The notes below the pieces were generated by a model. It ran no database searches. It was not told the DNA's origin and was given only the letters and a program-made list of their open reading frames with translations. A program made the position numbers and the translations under genes. From Paragonimus skrjabini miyazakii (Eukaryota; Platyhelminthes; Trematoda; Plagiorchiida; Troglotrematidae): a stretch of DNA of 64,000 nt. Of the stretch, positions 1-11,890 are shown in pieces (positions within the stretch are counted from its first letter, which is position 1; every line of letters begins with the position of its first letter). The DNA lies in assembly GCA_014338405.1 (NCBI GenBank), contig JTDE01000748.1:10701-74700 (forward strand), in the 5' to 3' direction.

Positions 1-640
1 TTATGTGCGCAACATATTTCTTTCGCGAATTTCAATTTCGATGGACTACCAAAACTTGGTGACCTTTACTCGTGAAAGTTTGCTCTCGTGCTGTCCGTTC
101 GTCCTCATCTCCGGCTACCGAAATTTTGTTTGTGTTTACCTTCATTTCATTTGAGATTTTACGCCTCGCCATTCAGTTAGTTGTGTTTGGTCACGTTCAG
201 CTGAATCGTTGGTCTCGGATCTTGTATATTTCGTGGCTTCAATATCGTGGCTTGTTGTTATTTTCTTCTACTTACTTTCTATCAATTATTCTATATCTTG
301 TCGTATTGGTAATAAGAAACTCGTTTTCAAGACCATCCTTCCTTTTGGATCCGAATCGATTGCTTAACGGGTTCAGAATTTATAGACGCTTGCTGCATTA
401 CAGACGCAGCTATTCGAACTCCAGCTTAACGTCAGACGATGCGAATAGACTGGGCGTTGCTTAAACAACCATTAAACGTCCGGAATTAACAGCGCTCGAT
501 AAATCCATTCTCGTGGAGATCGAATTCACCTATCAGTTTGCTTAAAACTATCGGTTCAAACTAGCAATGGCCGAGCGGATTCCCCTCAACATACGTATTT
601 CGCGGATGCGTTCTCCTGATTACCAGTCGCCTGAAGCCAC
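1..640. other. Region before the BEL/Pao coding part; no gene recognised
   Basis: An open frame runs at 72-464 (+), but its product is hydrophobic, of low complexity and matches no family I know. The position, directly upstream of a BEL/Pao gag, would fit a worn 5' LTR plus leader. I looked for a matching direct repeat downstream of the integrase and saw none by eye, so no LTR is called. Confidence 0.3.
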
Positions 641-1135
641 TTGATGACAACCGTATCGTTTGTCATCCCCTTTTCGGCCCTGCCTGCGAAAGATAGTCCC
701 TCTTCTCATCTCCAACAATTGATTACCGACCCCCGGGTGACCCACATTAATGGTATTATCAAAACATTGTTATGTATTTCCAATACTCCTGCCTCGCTTT
801 ATTCATTGTATTTACCCTTCTATTCTGAAGTTTTCCTTGATTTTTACGGAGCGCTGCTTGGGCATGATGAAGGTTCCGCTGTTTCACGCGACTCTGGTAT
901 GTTTTGGGCCTTCAAAACTAAACAAGGTCCATATCCGCATGTGGCCATAGGGACGACGTTGACCGCACTGGAGAAGACGGAGTGTGAGTCCAAACTTCTG
1001 GATCTTGCCTCAGCTCCAATTCGGCGTTCATCTGGGCGACATTTGCTAATGTGCGACAGGTTGCTTGAAAAAAAGTGTTTAGATGAAGAGGAGCCAAAGA
1101 TTATAGGGCACAGCGAGAATTTTTTAAGAGGCTGA
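641..1135 (+). pseudogene. Open frame upstream of BEL/Pao gag, possibly gag N-terminus
   Basis: A 164-codon open frame ends in an acidic, helix-prone segment (residues about 130-164, including KKCLDEEEP) just before the recognisable gag core. BEL/Pao gag proteins often begin with a helical region, so this may be the gag N-terminus, but I see no diagnostic motif. The first half (FVIPFSALPAKDSP) looks non-coding in character. Confidence 0.3.
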
Positions 1136-1146
1136 GGGAAAGGTAT

Positions 1147-2140
1147 GTGTTTAGTAAGACCGAGGGACCAATTGGGAGGGCCGATACCAATATTTTTCCC
1201 ACTAACCCGTCATATGAACCTCATGCTTATGGGCTCCAAGAAAGCTCTATAGAGAAATATATGCACAACTTGGTTATCAGTGTAGATTTGCCAAAAATCG
1301 AGCTAGAGCCATTTCAGAGCAGCTATTGAGATTCCATATTTCTATGTGAAATTTTGGGCTCTACGTGGCCAACGGGTTAAATGACAAAAGACAGAAGTTG
1401 ACCTTCCTGATTTACTATTGTAAGGGTCGATCTAAGGTAGCTGAGAAACTCTGTTTGTTGCTGCCTATCGGCTTAGGGTTTGCTCAGGCAACCGATCTAT
1501 GGGAGTAACAGTTTGAATGGTTTCACGATGCTTCTCAGCCCGTCACCAAGTGCACGTTTCAAACCCTGAGGCTCGTCGTGAGAGACCCTGAGAGCTTTCA
1601 AAATCTGGCTATTCAGATGAGATGATGCCAGTTGACGTCATCCCAACTGAATCATCCTACTGAGTTGAACCGCCCGATCAACCTTTTATGTATTGTGGAC
1701 AGACTTCGCCGCCCCATGTAAGAGACCTGTGCATAGGTAGCTTATTCTGTCGTAACCGAAGGTCAGGAGGTTTCTCTTGACGACTTGAGCTTACAGAAAG
1801 AGGAATGTCGATTTTAGTAACCTGTATGGCCAACTAATCGCCCGATCAGTCAAAGGCCGCATCAGCGGACACAAGAACGCGCGCTTCCGCGGGCATTCTC
1901 AACAAATATCCTGTGAGTCAACCGTCATCGGAATGCTAAATAAGCCACACCAATGTGCATTATGTGGCAACGATCACGCTATGTCATTGTGGCCGCGACT
2001 TGGCAGCATTTCATTAAGAAAGTGAGGCGCTTTTAAGAAAGTCTGAACGATGCTTTGTTTGCCTATTGCCAAACCACACAGCCAGGTATTGCAGAGTCCG
2101 TATGCGGTGTTCACGGTCTCTATGTTGAGGGCGACATCGT
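1147..2140 (+). pseudogene. gag: BEL/Pao gag remnant with zinc-binding motifs
   Basis: The frame around 1300-1500 reads like the BEL/Pao gag core: LPKIELEPFQSSY, then a DKRQKLTFLIYYC segment, then a GFAQATDLW segment, matching the usual order of substrate-like motifs in this family. Near 1948-1995 there is a CALCGNDHA motif, and at 2044-2120 a CFVCLLPNHTARYC knuckle followed by a CRVRMRCSRSLC-type second knuckle. Several in-frame stops and at least two frameshifts separate the pieces. In an active element gag would package the RNA and form the particle; this copy cannot. Confidence 0.7.
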
Positions 2141-2185
2141 ACTCTGATAAAAGCAGACCCGGCCTATTTAGGGCTTGAACTCAAC

Positions 2186-2674
2186 GTGGATGAGTCAAGT
2201 TATGGAGCTACCTCTTTGGATGATGAACGGGTTCGTCGTGGTTTCGTGCCCGTCAGGGTAATTGGGGCAAAAGGGATGACTGAATCGTGTGTCCTTCTAG
2301 AAAACCGCTCTGATGCCACACTCATTGCTGAGTCACTAACCGAGCGATCAGGGCTGTCAGCATGCGAGTGAGCGCTCAGCATTTGTACATTGAATAAGAG
2401 GGAGACTGTTAAATGTCAATTACTTAGCGTAGAAATTGAATCTTCAGACGATGTGAGGAAGATCAGGGTCTACAAGGCCCCAACTTCCAAAGATCTTCCG
2501 ATTGAACGAACGGAAACCATAACACAGAAGGACGTTAAGCGTTGGTCTCAGTCGACCGGCCTGTTTATCTTCTCGATGGAGGAAGATACAATCTACTCAC
2601 TAATAGGCTGTGGTATGCCGGAGGCACATTTGGTGATAAATCAGCAGAGGCAGACGTCAGTTGCACATTATTAA
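2186..2674 (+). pseudogene. BEL/Pao aspartic peptidase (DUF1758-like) remnant
   Basis: Two consecutive + frames (2186-2371 and 2390-2674) cover the peptidase. The first contains VPVRVIGAKGMTESCVLLEN, where family members have a DSGS/T-type active site following a variable strand; here the position reads ENRSDATLI, so the catalytic Asp-Ser/Thr-Gly triad is damaged. The second ends with YSLIGCGMPEAH, matching the family's LIG-D-PE-motif with the Asp replaced by Gly. A stop and frame change separate them. Sits between gag knuckles and RT as expected. Confidence 0.65.
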
Positions 2675-3119
2675 GACCCTCTTGGACTGAACTTCATGAG
2701 GACCCATGTAACTGACAATAAATAAAAAGGCTGAAGTTCCTTTCCTAGATGGTGCCGAATTAAAGAGACTGGTTGAACACATGTTCAACAAAGAGTTTAT
2801 CCAGCGTGGACTGCCTAATCAGGTGGCTAACTCTTGTGATGATCAACGGGATACGCTCTTTTTAAAGTCCGCTGCTACGTTCAAGTATGTTTGGCATAAG
2901 ATTAACTTGTCGTGGCGGACTGACGGTGTAAGTTTTCCCGATAACCGATGGATAGCCCAGAAACGTCTGAGGTTATTGGGCAGGAGACTTTCCCATGACA
3001 CCGGATTGGCGCATGAATGCAGCGAGATTATGGCACATATGATCGAAGGTGACACATTGAGAGTTGACACCAGTGAGAATGAATCTTCGTCAGTAGTACC
3101 TACGCCACAATCTGGCTTT

Positions 3120-3806
3120 AAATCCGAATAAGCCTGAGAAGGTGCGATTTGTATCCGATTGTGCAGCGAAATACAAAAACACCTCTTTCAACAAGATTCA
3201 GACGAACAATCTAGTGGGTTTTTTGTTACTGTCCATCAATGGTTTAATAGCCTTGTCTTCAGATATAAAGGGAATGTTTGTGCAGGTAAAGGTTCATGAA
3301 GGAGACAGGTGAGCATTCGGCTTCCTTTGATGGAGAGGTCAATCAGTGTCTGACCAACCGGGTACATATGGGATTGTGGTCCACCATTTTGAGGTTACCT
3401 CTTTGTCTTTCTTCTCGTCATGTGCACCCAGGAAGACTATAATCGATTGTGGGCCTCGTTTTGGCAAGCTGGCCGGTCAAATAGTAGACAAGAATGTTTA
3501 CGTTGTCGACTGCCTGTTACCGGTAGATACAATTGAGAATGCCAGGCGTGTAGAGTCTGGTTCACACGGAATGCTACTCTTGGGTGAAATCAAGCTGGTA
3601 AAGTGGACGTCTATCGTAGACGAGGCGCAGGTGGAAATGCCACCGAACGAGAGGACATCCTTGTCAACAACTCTGGACCCAGGTAATCGCGGCAACCAGA
3701 AGGCACTTAGGGTCCAACGGTGTTTGTCAGAGGGCTGTTTCAGGTTCCACGTATCTCTACCGAAGGAGTCACTCACTCAGAGTGGCTTATTGGTCCGTGT
3801 CACATA
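3120..3806 (+). pseudogene. pol: BEL/Pao reverse transcriptase remnant
   Basis: At 3124-3300 the translation carries NKPEKVRFVSDCAAKY and then SSDIKGMFVQVKVHEGD, the BEL/Pao RT segment with the first catalytic Asp kept. A stop follows, then at 3346-3806 comes the rest, including a HHFEVTSLSFFSSCAPR segment where the family has FGATSSP. The catalytic Y-V-D-D box reads NVYVVDC, so its first Asp is lost. It continues with LGEIKLVKWTS (family: GGF-LTKW-SN). Clearly inactive. Confidence 0.8.
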
Positions 3807-4059
3807 GGTGTACGGCTCAATGGGGTTCACTGCTCCAGTTGTTCTCTGCGATCGGAATTTACTTCGGTTCTCACGTGGTGCGAACATCAGGTGGAATAAA
3901 CTCTTAGAGGAGAAGTACCGGTGAGAACTGGAAAAGTGGTCACGGGGCGTAGCGATGACAGATTCAGTTGTACCAGACCTTGTGAGAAAACGTTAACGCG
4001 CTCGAAGTAACATGTTTTCTGACGCCCCCGAAACGGGCTATGGGGCTGTCGGCCACCTG

Positions 4060-4400
4060 CGATACACCTCAGCATCTTGCGATGCTTCTTCATAGGAAAA
4101 TTCCAGGTTGCACCCTTAAAGTTCCTGTTCATCCCAAGGTTTGAACTTATAGCTGCGGTATTGGCCGTCAAACTTACGAGGTTTATAATGAATGAGCTAA
4201 ATTTTGATGACATGAGACTTCGAACAGACTCCACCATTACGTTAGAATACTTGAAGGACCACCTTGTCGCCTTGCCACATTTGTAGCCAACCGCGCTCGG
4301 CCAATTTGTGACCATACCCAGGGCCATGGATAGCGAAATCTTCCGGTGGATATGGCCTCGCAAGAACCTATGATGCTTGTTCTTGAAAAATAAAAACATT
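4060..4400 (+). pseudogene. BEL/Pao RNase H remnant
   Basis: The frame from about 4077 contains VAPLKFLFIPRFELIAAVLA, matching the PRLEL-AA signature that opens the BEL/Pao RNase H region, and RTDSTITLEYLKDH, matching the W-TDS-T-VL-W motif with its Asp retained. After a stop near 4284 the following bases in another frame read FVANRARPIC and a degraded NPADMASR-type end. Preceded by RT and followed by integrase. Confidence 0.75.
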
Positions 4401-4989
4401 ACAGAATGGCCTGACTCTTCTGTAGAGACTTGAGAATTCATGACACCCCCGACATGCTACTCTAACAGCCTCAAGCCAAGGAACCGGAATTGGAAAAGGT
4501 GCTGGCAGAGGTCAACGTTAGTAGCGCGCAGTGGTACGTGAGGCTGGTTTCCACGTTATTCAAACTGGTACACTGTACTCCGTATGATATCCTGGGTGAT
4601 ACGTTTCAATGTTTATTTTATTTGTAGAAAGACTGGTCAACGGTGTTTTGTTATGCTTGGTTCCTTGCAAAAGGTAGAACCGTCGGCCGACTGGAGTATC
4701 ACAACGGATTTGGTGAGAACTGTACCGGACACTGTAAAGTTTGACGGTATATACTGGCTCAGCTGAAGCCTGCCACCTTAAACGGCGTCCTTTTTCTCGG
4801 TGAAAAGGTTTCAACCAGGCTATCTCACGGTACCGCCACTCCGTGCTATTGTTACGCATCTGATTGTCGGACACCATCATGAGATTAGTGGTCACGTGGA
4901 AGCTAGTTACGTTTTATCGTCCATTTGAAGGAGATATCGAAATATCAGGAGCGTGGCTGGCATACGCCACGCGCTTCAAAATGTATGAA

Positions 4990-5470
4990 GTGCAAAATGT
5001 TATCAGCGAAGTAGTGCCAACAGGGGATGGCCCTGCTTCCTGCTGGTTATAAAACAGCCGGTGGCGCCCCGTTTACAGCTTGTGGTGCGGACTATTTTGG
5101 AGCTTTGGACGTTCAGTTTGGAAGTAACGCCTACAAAGGATACGGCTGTGCCTTCGCTAGTTTAAGGACACCTGGAAGTAGCACTCCTCTTTGATGGCTC
5201 TAATAAGGTTCATCGGCCATCGAGGTTTGGTGGCATTATGTACGGCGACTAGTCCCACTTCGCAGGCACATAATCAGGGCTAAGAGGGACATTATATAAC
5301 TTCGACCACGACAAAACCCATCGGATTCTAGTGGTTCGTGGTAACGATTGACATTTTACTCCCCTAGCCGCTAGTCAATGTTGTGGAACATGGGCGCGCA
5401 TGCTCCGCGCAGTTCGATGGGTTATGCAGGATATTGCAAGTGAACAGGTAATTTCGGAGGGCTGGCTTTA
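4990..5470 (+). pseudogene. BEL/Pao integrase remnant
   Basis: Near 5062-5150 the translation reads APFTACGADYFGALDVQFGS followed by KGYGCAFASLRT, the start of the BEL/Pao integrase core, with the catalytic Asp of the D-YFG motif kept. Near 5365-5460 it reads WARMLRAVRWVMQDIASE, equal to the family's WERMIR-VRR-M segment containing the catalytic Glu position (here Ala after W, so the Glu is changed). Stops and frame changes occur between. The His/Cys zinc-binding head upstream is not recognisable. Confidence 0.7.
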
Positions 5471-6149
5471 AGCCTAAAAGTTGAATTGGTTGGGAAAGCG
5501 GAGTGGATCAGCTTGCAATGGCGCAAACAAAAATTTGACGAGTTTGCCAAGTTTGTTTCGCAGTGCGCGAAAGTGGCGTGAAAATGACTCATGAGAATTC
5601 TGGCGAACAGGTGTGATGCGCATAATAACCTGCGTCTGACGGTGGCTACCCCGATTTTCGTTGCAGCAGGGCCTTGTCGTACGAATTACCGTCTGTGGGG
5701 AATTACAAACACCCTGGAACGATGCTCTGATTTCATTGATTTTGATTTCACTAATAGATGGCCTAATGTGCGGCGACTGAACGCTTGTTGCATGTGCCTT
5801 GATGCGACATGTAAAGCATCATGTTGTCGAATGAAAACCCTGTGTGGTGAAGAAGGCTGAAGTGGTCTGAACCATCGTTCGTTGCATAATCCTAGGAGTC
5901 ATGAGACAAAATAGCCCAGTGGTACTGAATTCTGTATTACCACCAGCTCAGGTAACAGATGCGAATGACTTGTAGTGGTTCAGGTCTGTTTAGAAACTCC
6001 AACGGGTTCAGGCAGAATTTACGCTTACTATGACAACGGTCCAGACACAACGCTTGTCGATGTTTCGCCGAAATACGTCGTATTGCTGCAAGTCGGTCAA
6101 GTCTGACACTCAAGAAACTAGGTGGTGCACTTAATTCTAGGTATGTCAA

Positions 6150-9100
6150 AGCGAAACTCTAATAACTTTCGTTTTCTCGGATCGATCCGGCAGGGTCGGT
6201 GCGGTATGCCCTATGAAGGATTTGTCGTTTGGGTCTTTTACTTCCCTACGAGAAACGGGTGAGCAGTGACCTCGCCTTGAGGAGGTCGGCTTCGAAGGGG
6301 TTGATCAAAGACATGTTAACGTGTTGACTAGATGTGATGGTACAAAAGCTCTGTAGGTATTTGACCAAATAGTTGGCGAGCAGTAACAGCCTTAGTGAGT
6401 TAGAACCCTGTTTAGCTAACAACCTCGTGGTTTATTAGGCAAAGATACCAGATAGTACGCCTCCGTGAACTGTGTGTGTCAAGATGACTGCCCTGTTTTT
6501 GAACACCCTACACTATTATACAACCAAGAGCTTGACGATACGCAAACGATAGGGAATCTGGCTCAGATGAGGAGATACTAACTCACTTGGTGGTTCAATA
6601 TCGCCCTCAGAGGAGCATCTTGTGATATTTTAATCCTCCCTGTACTAACATATTTGTAAAATCTGAGGTCGACTGCTTAGATCTATTCTATGAACCCTGA
6701 ACACAGTTTGCGAGAGGATAAATGCTGATGGTGAGACGCTGCTGAGATAATTATTTTAAATGGACCTTATGTTAAATAAACGCCAAATCATGCCGTCCAC
6801 TTATGATGACACTGATTTTGTCTTTTTGTCACCAGTGATCTGCAAATTATCAAGGGCAATGTGGGATACAAACTTAAGGCAAACTTCACTGAAAGGTACA
6901 AAGCACGATGGAAATGGGCCAATTTCTCTCCACCATCACTTGAATAAAGTTAGACTGAGAACTACCTTCCGACCTCGCATATTCGACAGGACTGGTTAAA
7001 TCAGGAAAGGAAGTTTCAAATAACCAATTCCATCCTGGAAACAGCCGATTCAGCTCTGAGTAACCATTGGCTCACTGGCTCGTCATTGTAGTACTACCCG
7101 GGTTTTGACAACCCAGTCTGCATAGCCTACGCGGAAAACAAATCAAGATGTAAAGGTGGGGTTACGCTGCTGTCCTCTTGAGGGTGTTCCCAATAAAGAA
7201 CTTAGCCGTGAGGGTGATATCAGTTGACGTACATATCAAGCGTTTTCTTTATAGCAGCTAAGAGGCGGACCATCTAATCTGATAATCTGGGTTGCTAGAC
7301 TTCCGCGCCGCGTCGGAGGTACAAGGTGGGGGTCATGTGGAACGGCTTGTATCCGCAACGTATCTGGCGTCGGCCAGCCCAGGGGCTAAGGTGAGAGGTG
7401 TGGAGAAACTGTCTCAATTCTAAGAGTATCCCTGACGCTTAACATCCACTTCTGCTGCAGCTAAGTGGGGGACGAGGTATTGGGATTATTCGCAAACAGC
7501 TTAACAATAAGGTACCTGCATGTTGCTCACGTCGTTTTTAGTAAAACCTTCGAAAGGGCCTTTTGGCGATCCGATTTCTGTGCTTTTGTTGAATTTGTTG
7601 CAAAATGCTTTCCAGAAGTTTTTCATGTCTCATTTTTGTGTTCAACCCAATTATGTAAAATAGCCCTCGGTTTAGCGCGCGTCAAAGACGGCAGACTGCT
7701 TCTGCTCACTTTGAATCATCAATTGGATAATTGACATCATTTCTTGTATTCATTTTCCAATATTTTTAAACCTCAGATAGTAGTCGACTTGCCTTTGTAC
7801 AGTATAATTTTACTGTTGACGCCGACTGCCATATTTGGGATACACGTGTAAATGTGTTACCATTTTTGTTGCTTGCTCAGTAGTACCTGAAAATCTTTGA
7901 TGATATCTTGTTCTAGATTCGGCATTCGTGATTTGTTTATGTGCATTGTGCAAAGACGTGTTGGTTTGAACAAGCTTAGCCCATAGAAAGCCATTTCAAA
8001 ATTTGTGAACCAATAATGCTGTTACACTATTCCAGGTTTTCAGTCCTAACCACAGGTAAAATGTCATGAGTATCAGTCGTGGCTTAATAGCCTCTAATCG
8101 AGCAAATTTCAGGGAGCACACCCGATGAAACAAAAAAACCACACTGATGTATACATCCACTGGTGCTACCGTTCCGTCCAAAATATAAGCCTAATAATCG
8201 CCTGTTGTTCCCCTAAGTTACTAGAGTGGGTATTTCGAAGATTTTCCTTGTTCACATAGAAACCACTTGGATTTCATAAAGATGTTAGAACAATTTGGCG
8301 TTCTATGGATGACGCACTGCGAGATTACCTATCCGCACACATACAGAATGATGACGTCCAGAAAGGAGGAAGGACGCGCTTTACGTGAACTGAACTTACC
8401 TTATAATTAGCGAGCGTCACAGAAGCAGCGCAAGTTGTCGTATCAACTTTCCTCCCATACAGCTTCGCAACAAGTATAGTGTCCTACATCTCTGTTATCA
8501 TTAATTGACAGTAAACGGAAGTTGAGGAGCACTGTGTCCTATTTCTCAGTACCGGTTAACCGGTTGGCTGATACATCACACTGCGAAACATTTTGGTTCC
8601 CAGCATCGCTCGGCATTACCCCTACATTGCATTGCGGAATTTATTTCTGTAGCATGGCTTGTATCAACATTACGACACCGACTTCGTTTTGTACGTGAGA
8701 GTTTTTACAACTCTACAAACTTTGCTCTCCCAGTGGATAGCTCGAGGTAATCCGTGCGCGACATTTTTGTTTCTGCGTATGCGCTCACACGTATTTATGG
8801 CCATTTTAGATCATAGGGTTACAAGTCATCCGTCTGACTGTCTTTTGATTGCTTAAATTACCCCCACGTCTATGCACACTTATCACATCTGATAGCCTGA
8901 CCGCGTCGTATTTAACTGATTTCTGCAATAGCATTTGAATCGTAAACAACCTGATAACGTGCGGACAATACTCATGGTTTGCCTCCTGTGCGCAGAATTA
9001 ATTTTGACTGTTTCATTCTACAGCGTTTAATCTATTTGTCAATTCACTGGTAACCAGGATACAAACGCTGAGTTGATATTTCTGTCGTGTTATAACTTTA

Positions 9101-10380
9101 GACTTTTGGTCAGGAGGAGTGTTGATGTATACGAAATTATGGTAATTCGGTGCTGGAATTTCATTTTTCCTCGGCTAGATTGGCACTTCAGGAAACAAAT
9201 ATACGTGCACATACTTTTCGTCGGAGTGGCAGGAAGCGGCGAAACCTCGCTTGGTAATACTGCAACCAAGTTACCTCAATAAGTGCAGGTACAGACCTTC
9301 GTGAGCGCAGCCGATCAAAAAACGGTTTGCATTTTTACGAACTTCACATAACTTCCAATTTTGTTGATAGGGCATTTCAACGCGCAGGGTTAAAATAAAT
9401 TTTCGTCTCAATTATAGTAATTGGTCTTTGTTGAGCACGTACCGATCCTTTTACGCCCACCATCATGTCCATCGATCATTATAAGTTCCCAAACTCGGTT
9501 GATAGCAGCGATGATGTTGTCACCTCGCTTGGTGATGAAATGTTTGCCGAGCTCGGTGAACACACCGATGCCAAAACAATCAACCCGAGCTACGAGCAAT
9601 ACCACCGCTGTTCACAACCATCAGAAAATTGCTTAAAAAGTGCCAGTAAAATGCTCTTCTAATTTGGGCATATGGTAATCACATTCCAGTTATTTAGACA
9701 AGTGAACTATCAGAAAGACCAGTTCGTGACCGGTCTAGTGAACGACAGCTGGTCAAAAGAATCCCAACTTTTTGGAGCAATCACGTCCAAGTGAACGTGA
9801 AGGAGCAACAATAAATATAAAAGAAGAATTTACTAATTACGCAGCAGCAGTTATATGAGACGTACATCTTAGAGTGGATGAGCATAACACAAATTATTCA
9901 TGAGGTTGCGTATCACACACTGAAAGGCAAGCGAGTGAGAAGGGTATGGAATTCACTATCAACAAGTGGACCAAACACACTTCAAAGAATATGGCGCTCT
10001 GTGTAAATCGAAACAAAACGCCACAAGTGACCAACTTACTTCAGCAAACATAATAAACTTATCTCAGCTGAGTTTTACTGCGTAGCGTGGTGAATGCATA
10101 TACTGCGTGTAGTAGATTTACTAAGTGAGAAAAAAACGTTGAGAATGTAGATTCAGCGATTCAGCGCCTCGTTTATGGGTTCGAGATCGAAGGCCCAGGT
10201 CACCCGGATCCGGTCAGTTTGTCCGTTTTGATGTCAGCTGTTTTCTGTTGACATACAAGGTAGTCACTGGAAACAGGGTGTAGCACCGCTCTTGGGGGTT
10301 AGGGAGAATACCGAGAACAGAGCAACTTACTAATCCAGCAAAGTAGTGCAAAATACTGATATAACAACTTCTTAAGTAGG
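6150..10380. other. No gene recognised
   Basis: Only short open frames occur and none gives a family I know. Two are mentioned for the record. At 9073-9282 (+) a short frame contains GVAGSGETSLG, which looks like a P-loop with Lys replaced by Glu. At 9408-9662 the sequence is less AT-rich than its surroundings and open on both strands. Part of this stretch could be the worn 3' end of the BEL/Pao element. Confidence 0.4.
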
Positions 10381-11890
10381 TGAGAATCTAATAACACTTT
10401 GAAGCAGTCCCTAGAAGAACAACTAACAACCTCCAATGGAAGGTCGTTCTAATGGTTAATAACAGTGTAAGAGAACTGTTGCCTAAGGAAGGTCTGGAGT
10501 CGAGGCTTACAGAGCTTCTTGTCGTGACCTTTTCGACTGTTATCAACTGCTGGGGTAAAGAACTGGTGCACGAGTCCTGTGCCAAAAAAGAGTGTGCAAA
10601 GTTTAAGTCGCCGCGGAATCTTCAGGATCAAGAATTTCAAGACGAGACTCGTGAGAGAAATGCCTCATGCCATTGACCAGTTTGGTGGCTACTCGCTGGA
10701 CACGCTGGATGGCGCGTAGGTCCTTCTTCAAACCAGCGTATACGATCTTATTTGCACACTCAAACAATGGTCTTATATAGACCCTGTAGAGCAATTGAAA
10801 AGCATGCCTGTCTATTTGGGGGAAGGCTCTTTTATCATCCCATGAGTCTCAAATCCCGTTTTAGCGGCCATCTTGTGGTGAAAGGCACAGGATCAACTAG
10901 TCAACAGCCAAATCCCCAGATTCCTTTAAGGCCAACTTTCGCGATATCTGTTACACATTGTGCACCGTGTATCACGAATAGGTTCCCAGAGTCTTCTACA
11001 ACCGACATATGTGCACACTTACTGCCATTTAGAGGGAGACTTCAGCTTTCTGACCAGTCCTTAATACGGTCGACATCAATCTGTAATGCACTGAGATCAA
11101 AAGAATTCCAGATTTTTAGCTCATCCGTATAAAGGAGGGCGTTGCTAGAAATAAGGTCGGGAAGGTCATTGATGTATATTAGAAGCAACAACAGACCGAG
11201 CACGGATCCTTGAGGAACTCCAGCGGAGGTCGGAGAAGGAGAAGAAAGGTACGAGCCGGTTATCACCCTATAAGTCCTGTTATCAAGAAAGGATGTAATC
11301 CAGCAAAAAACCACTCTTTGGATCCTATAGGCTTCTTCGTGTGGGATACGATCAAACGCTTTGGTGAGGTCGAAAATGATACCATCCGAGATATGGCCAT
11401 TGTCTTTGGCGTCTGTCAGACTATCCATGAAGATAAGCATATTAGTTACGCATGGCCGATCTGGAAGAAAGCCATGCTGGGAATAAGAGAAAAGGTTATT
11501 CAAGAAAAAAGTGCTTAAGGATGGAGCGTTTGAACAGACGCTTCATTACCTTGCCTAAGATGCTGGTGAGGCTGAACAGCCGTTGACTAGCAGGGGAGTG
11601 ACGATCATCCGCCTCGAATATAGGTGTGACAATAGCCTTCTTCTATGCCTCCGGAAGGGCGCTGGTCCGAAGTGTCTGTGTAAACAGACTATGTAGGGGC
11701 ACCGCCAAACCAAGGGCCGCTTCTTTCAGTATCCGATGATGGATCCCGTCTGGTCCCATTGCACTATAGGGGCTGATCTTACGGAGGAGATCCTGAATGT
11801 TGAGCACGGAGAATTCAGCTGTTAGGATTGGACATTGGAAATTTCTCCCCGGGGAGAATGGATGCCAGCTTGCCGGAACCACAATGAATA
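10380..11890 (-). mobile_element. CR1-like non-LTR retrotransposon (LINE), 3' half, degenerate
   Basis: Read on the - strand from about 11882 down to 10380, the fragments follow the order of a CR1/Jockey-type reverse transcriptase: an N-terminal part with SAMGPDGIHHRILKEAA, the RT core with IIFDLTKAFDRIPH, GVPQGSVLGLLLLLIYINDL and a degraded catalytic box, then the thumb/C-terminal part with VYIRPLFECANKIVYAGL and IQRVQRVATKLVNGM. The very end reads NDLPLEVVSCSSRDCFK after a stop that replaces the usual Trp. CR1-like LINEs (SR1 family) are known in schistosomes. The endonuclease part is absent, as expected for a 5'-truncated copy. Confidence 0.85.
11042..11503 (-). pseudogene. CR1-like LINE reverse transcriptase core
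   Basis: A continuous 153-codon frame covers the RT fingers and palm: SQHGFLPDRPCVTNMLIF, FDLTKAFDRIPH (first catalytic Asp kept), ITSFLDNRTYRVITGSYLSS, and PQGSVLGLLLLLIYINDLPD. The catalytic F-A-D-D box reads YTDELK, so the second catalytic Asp has become Glu and Ala has become Thr. Open over its full length but not likely active. The upstream (11643-11882) and downstream (10449-10794) parts of the same protein lie in other frames. Confidence 0.85.

Larger units (their letters stand above)
641..6150 (+). mobile_element. Degenerate BEL/Pao LTR retrotransposon
   Basis: Translated fragments in shifting frames follow the BEL/Pao order: gag, two Cys/His motifs, DUF1758-type aspartic peptidase, reverse transcriptase, RNase H, integrase. 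Every domain is broken by stops or frameshifts, so the copy cannot be autonomous. BEL/Pao elements are well known in schistosomes (the Sinbad family). Right edge is uncertain: the last convincing integrase residues are near 5470, and coding-like but unassigned sequence continues to about 6150. LTRs were not identified. The alternative of a gypsy element is disfavoured because BEL-type gag/peptidase wording and integrase signatures are present. Confidence 0.8.

Noticed and set aside
3887..4441. 184-codon frame on the - strand
   Set aside because: Antisense shadow of the BEL/Pao RT-RNase H region on the + strand.
9073..9282. P-loop-like motif GVAGSGETSLG in a short + frame
   Set aside because: The essential Lys is Glu, the frame has only 69 codons, and nothing around it resembles an NTPase.
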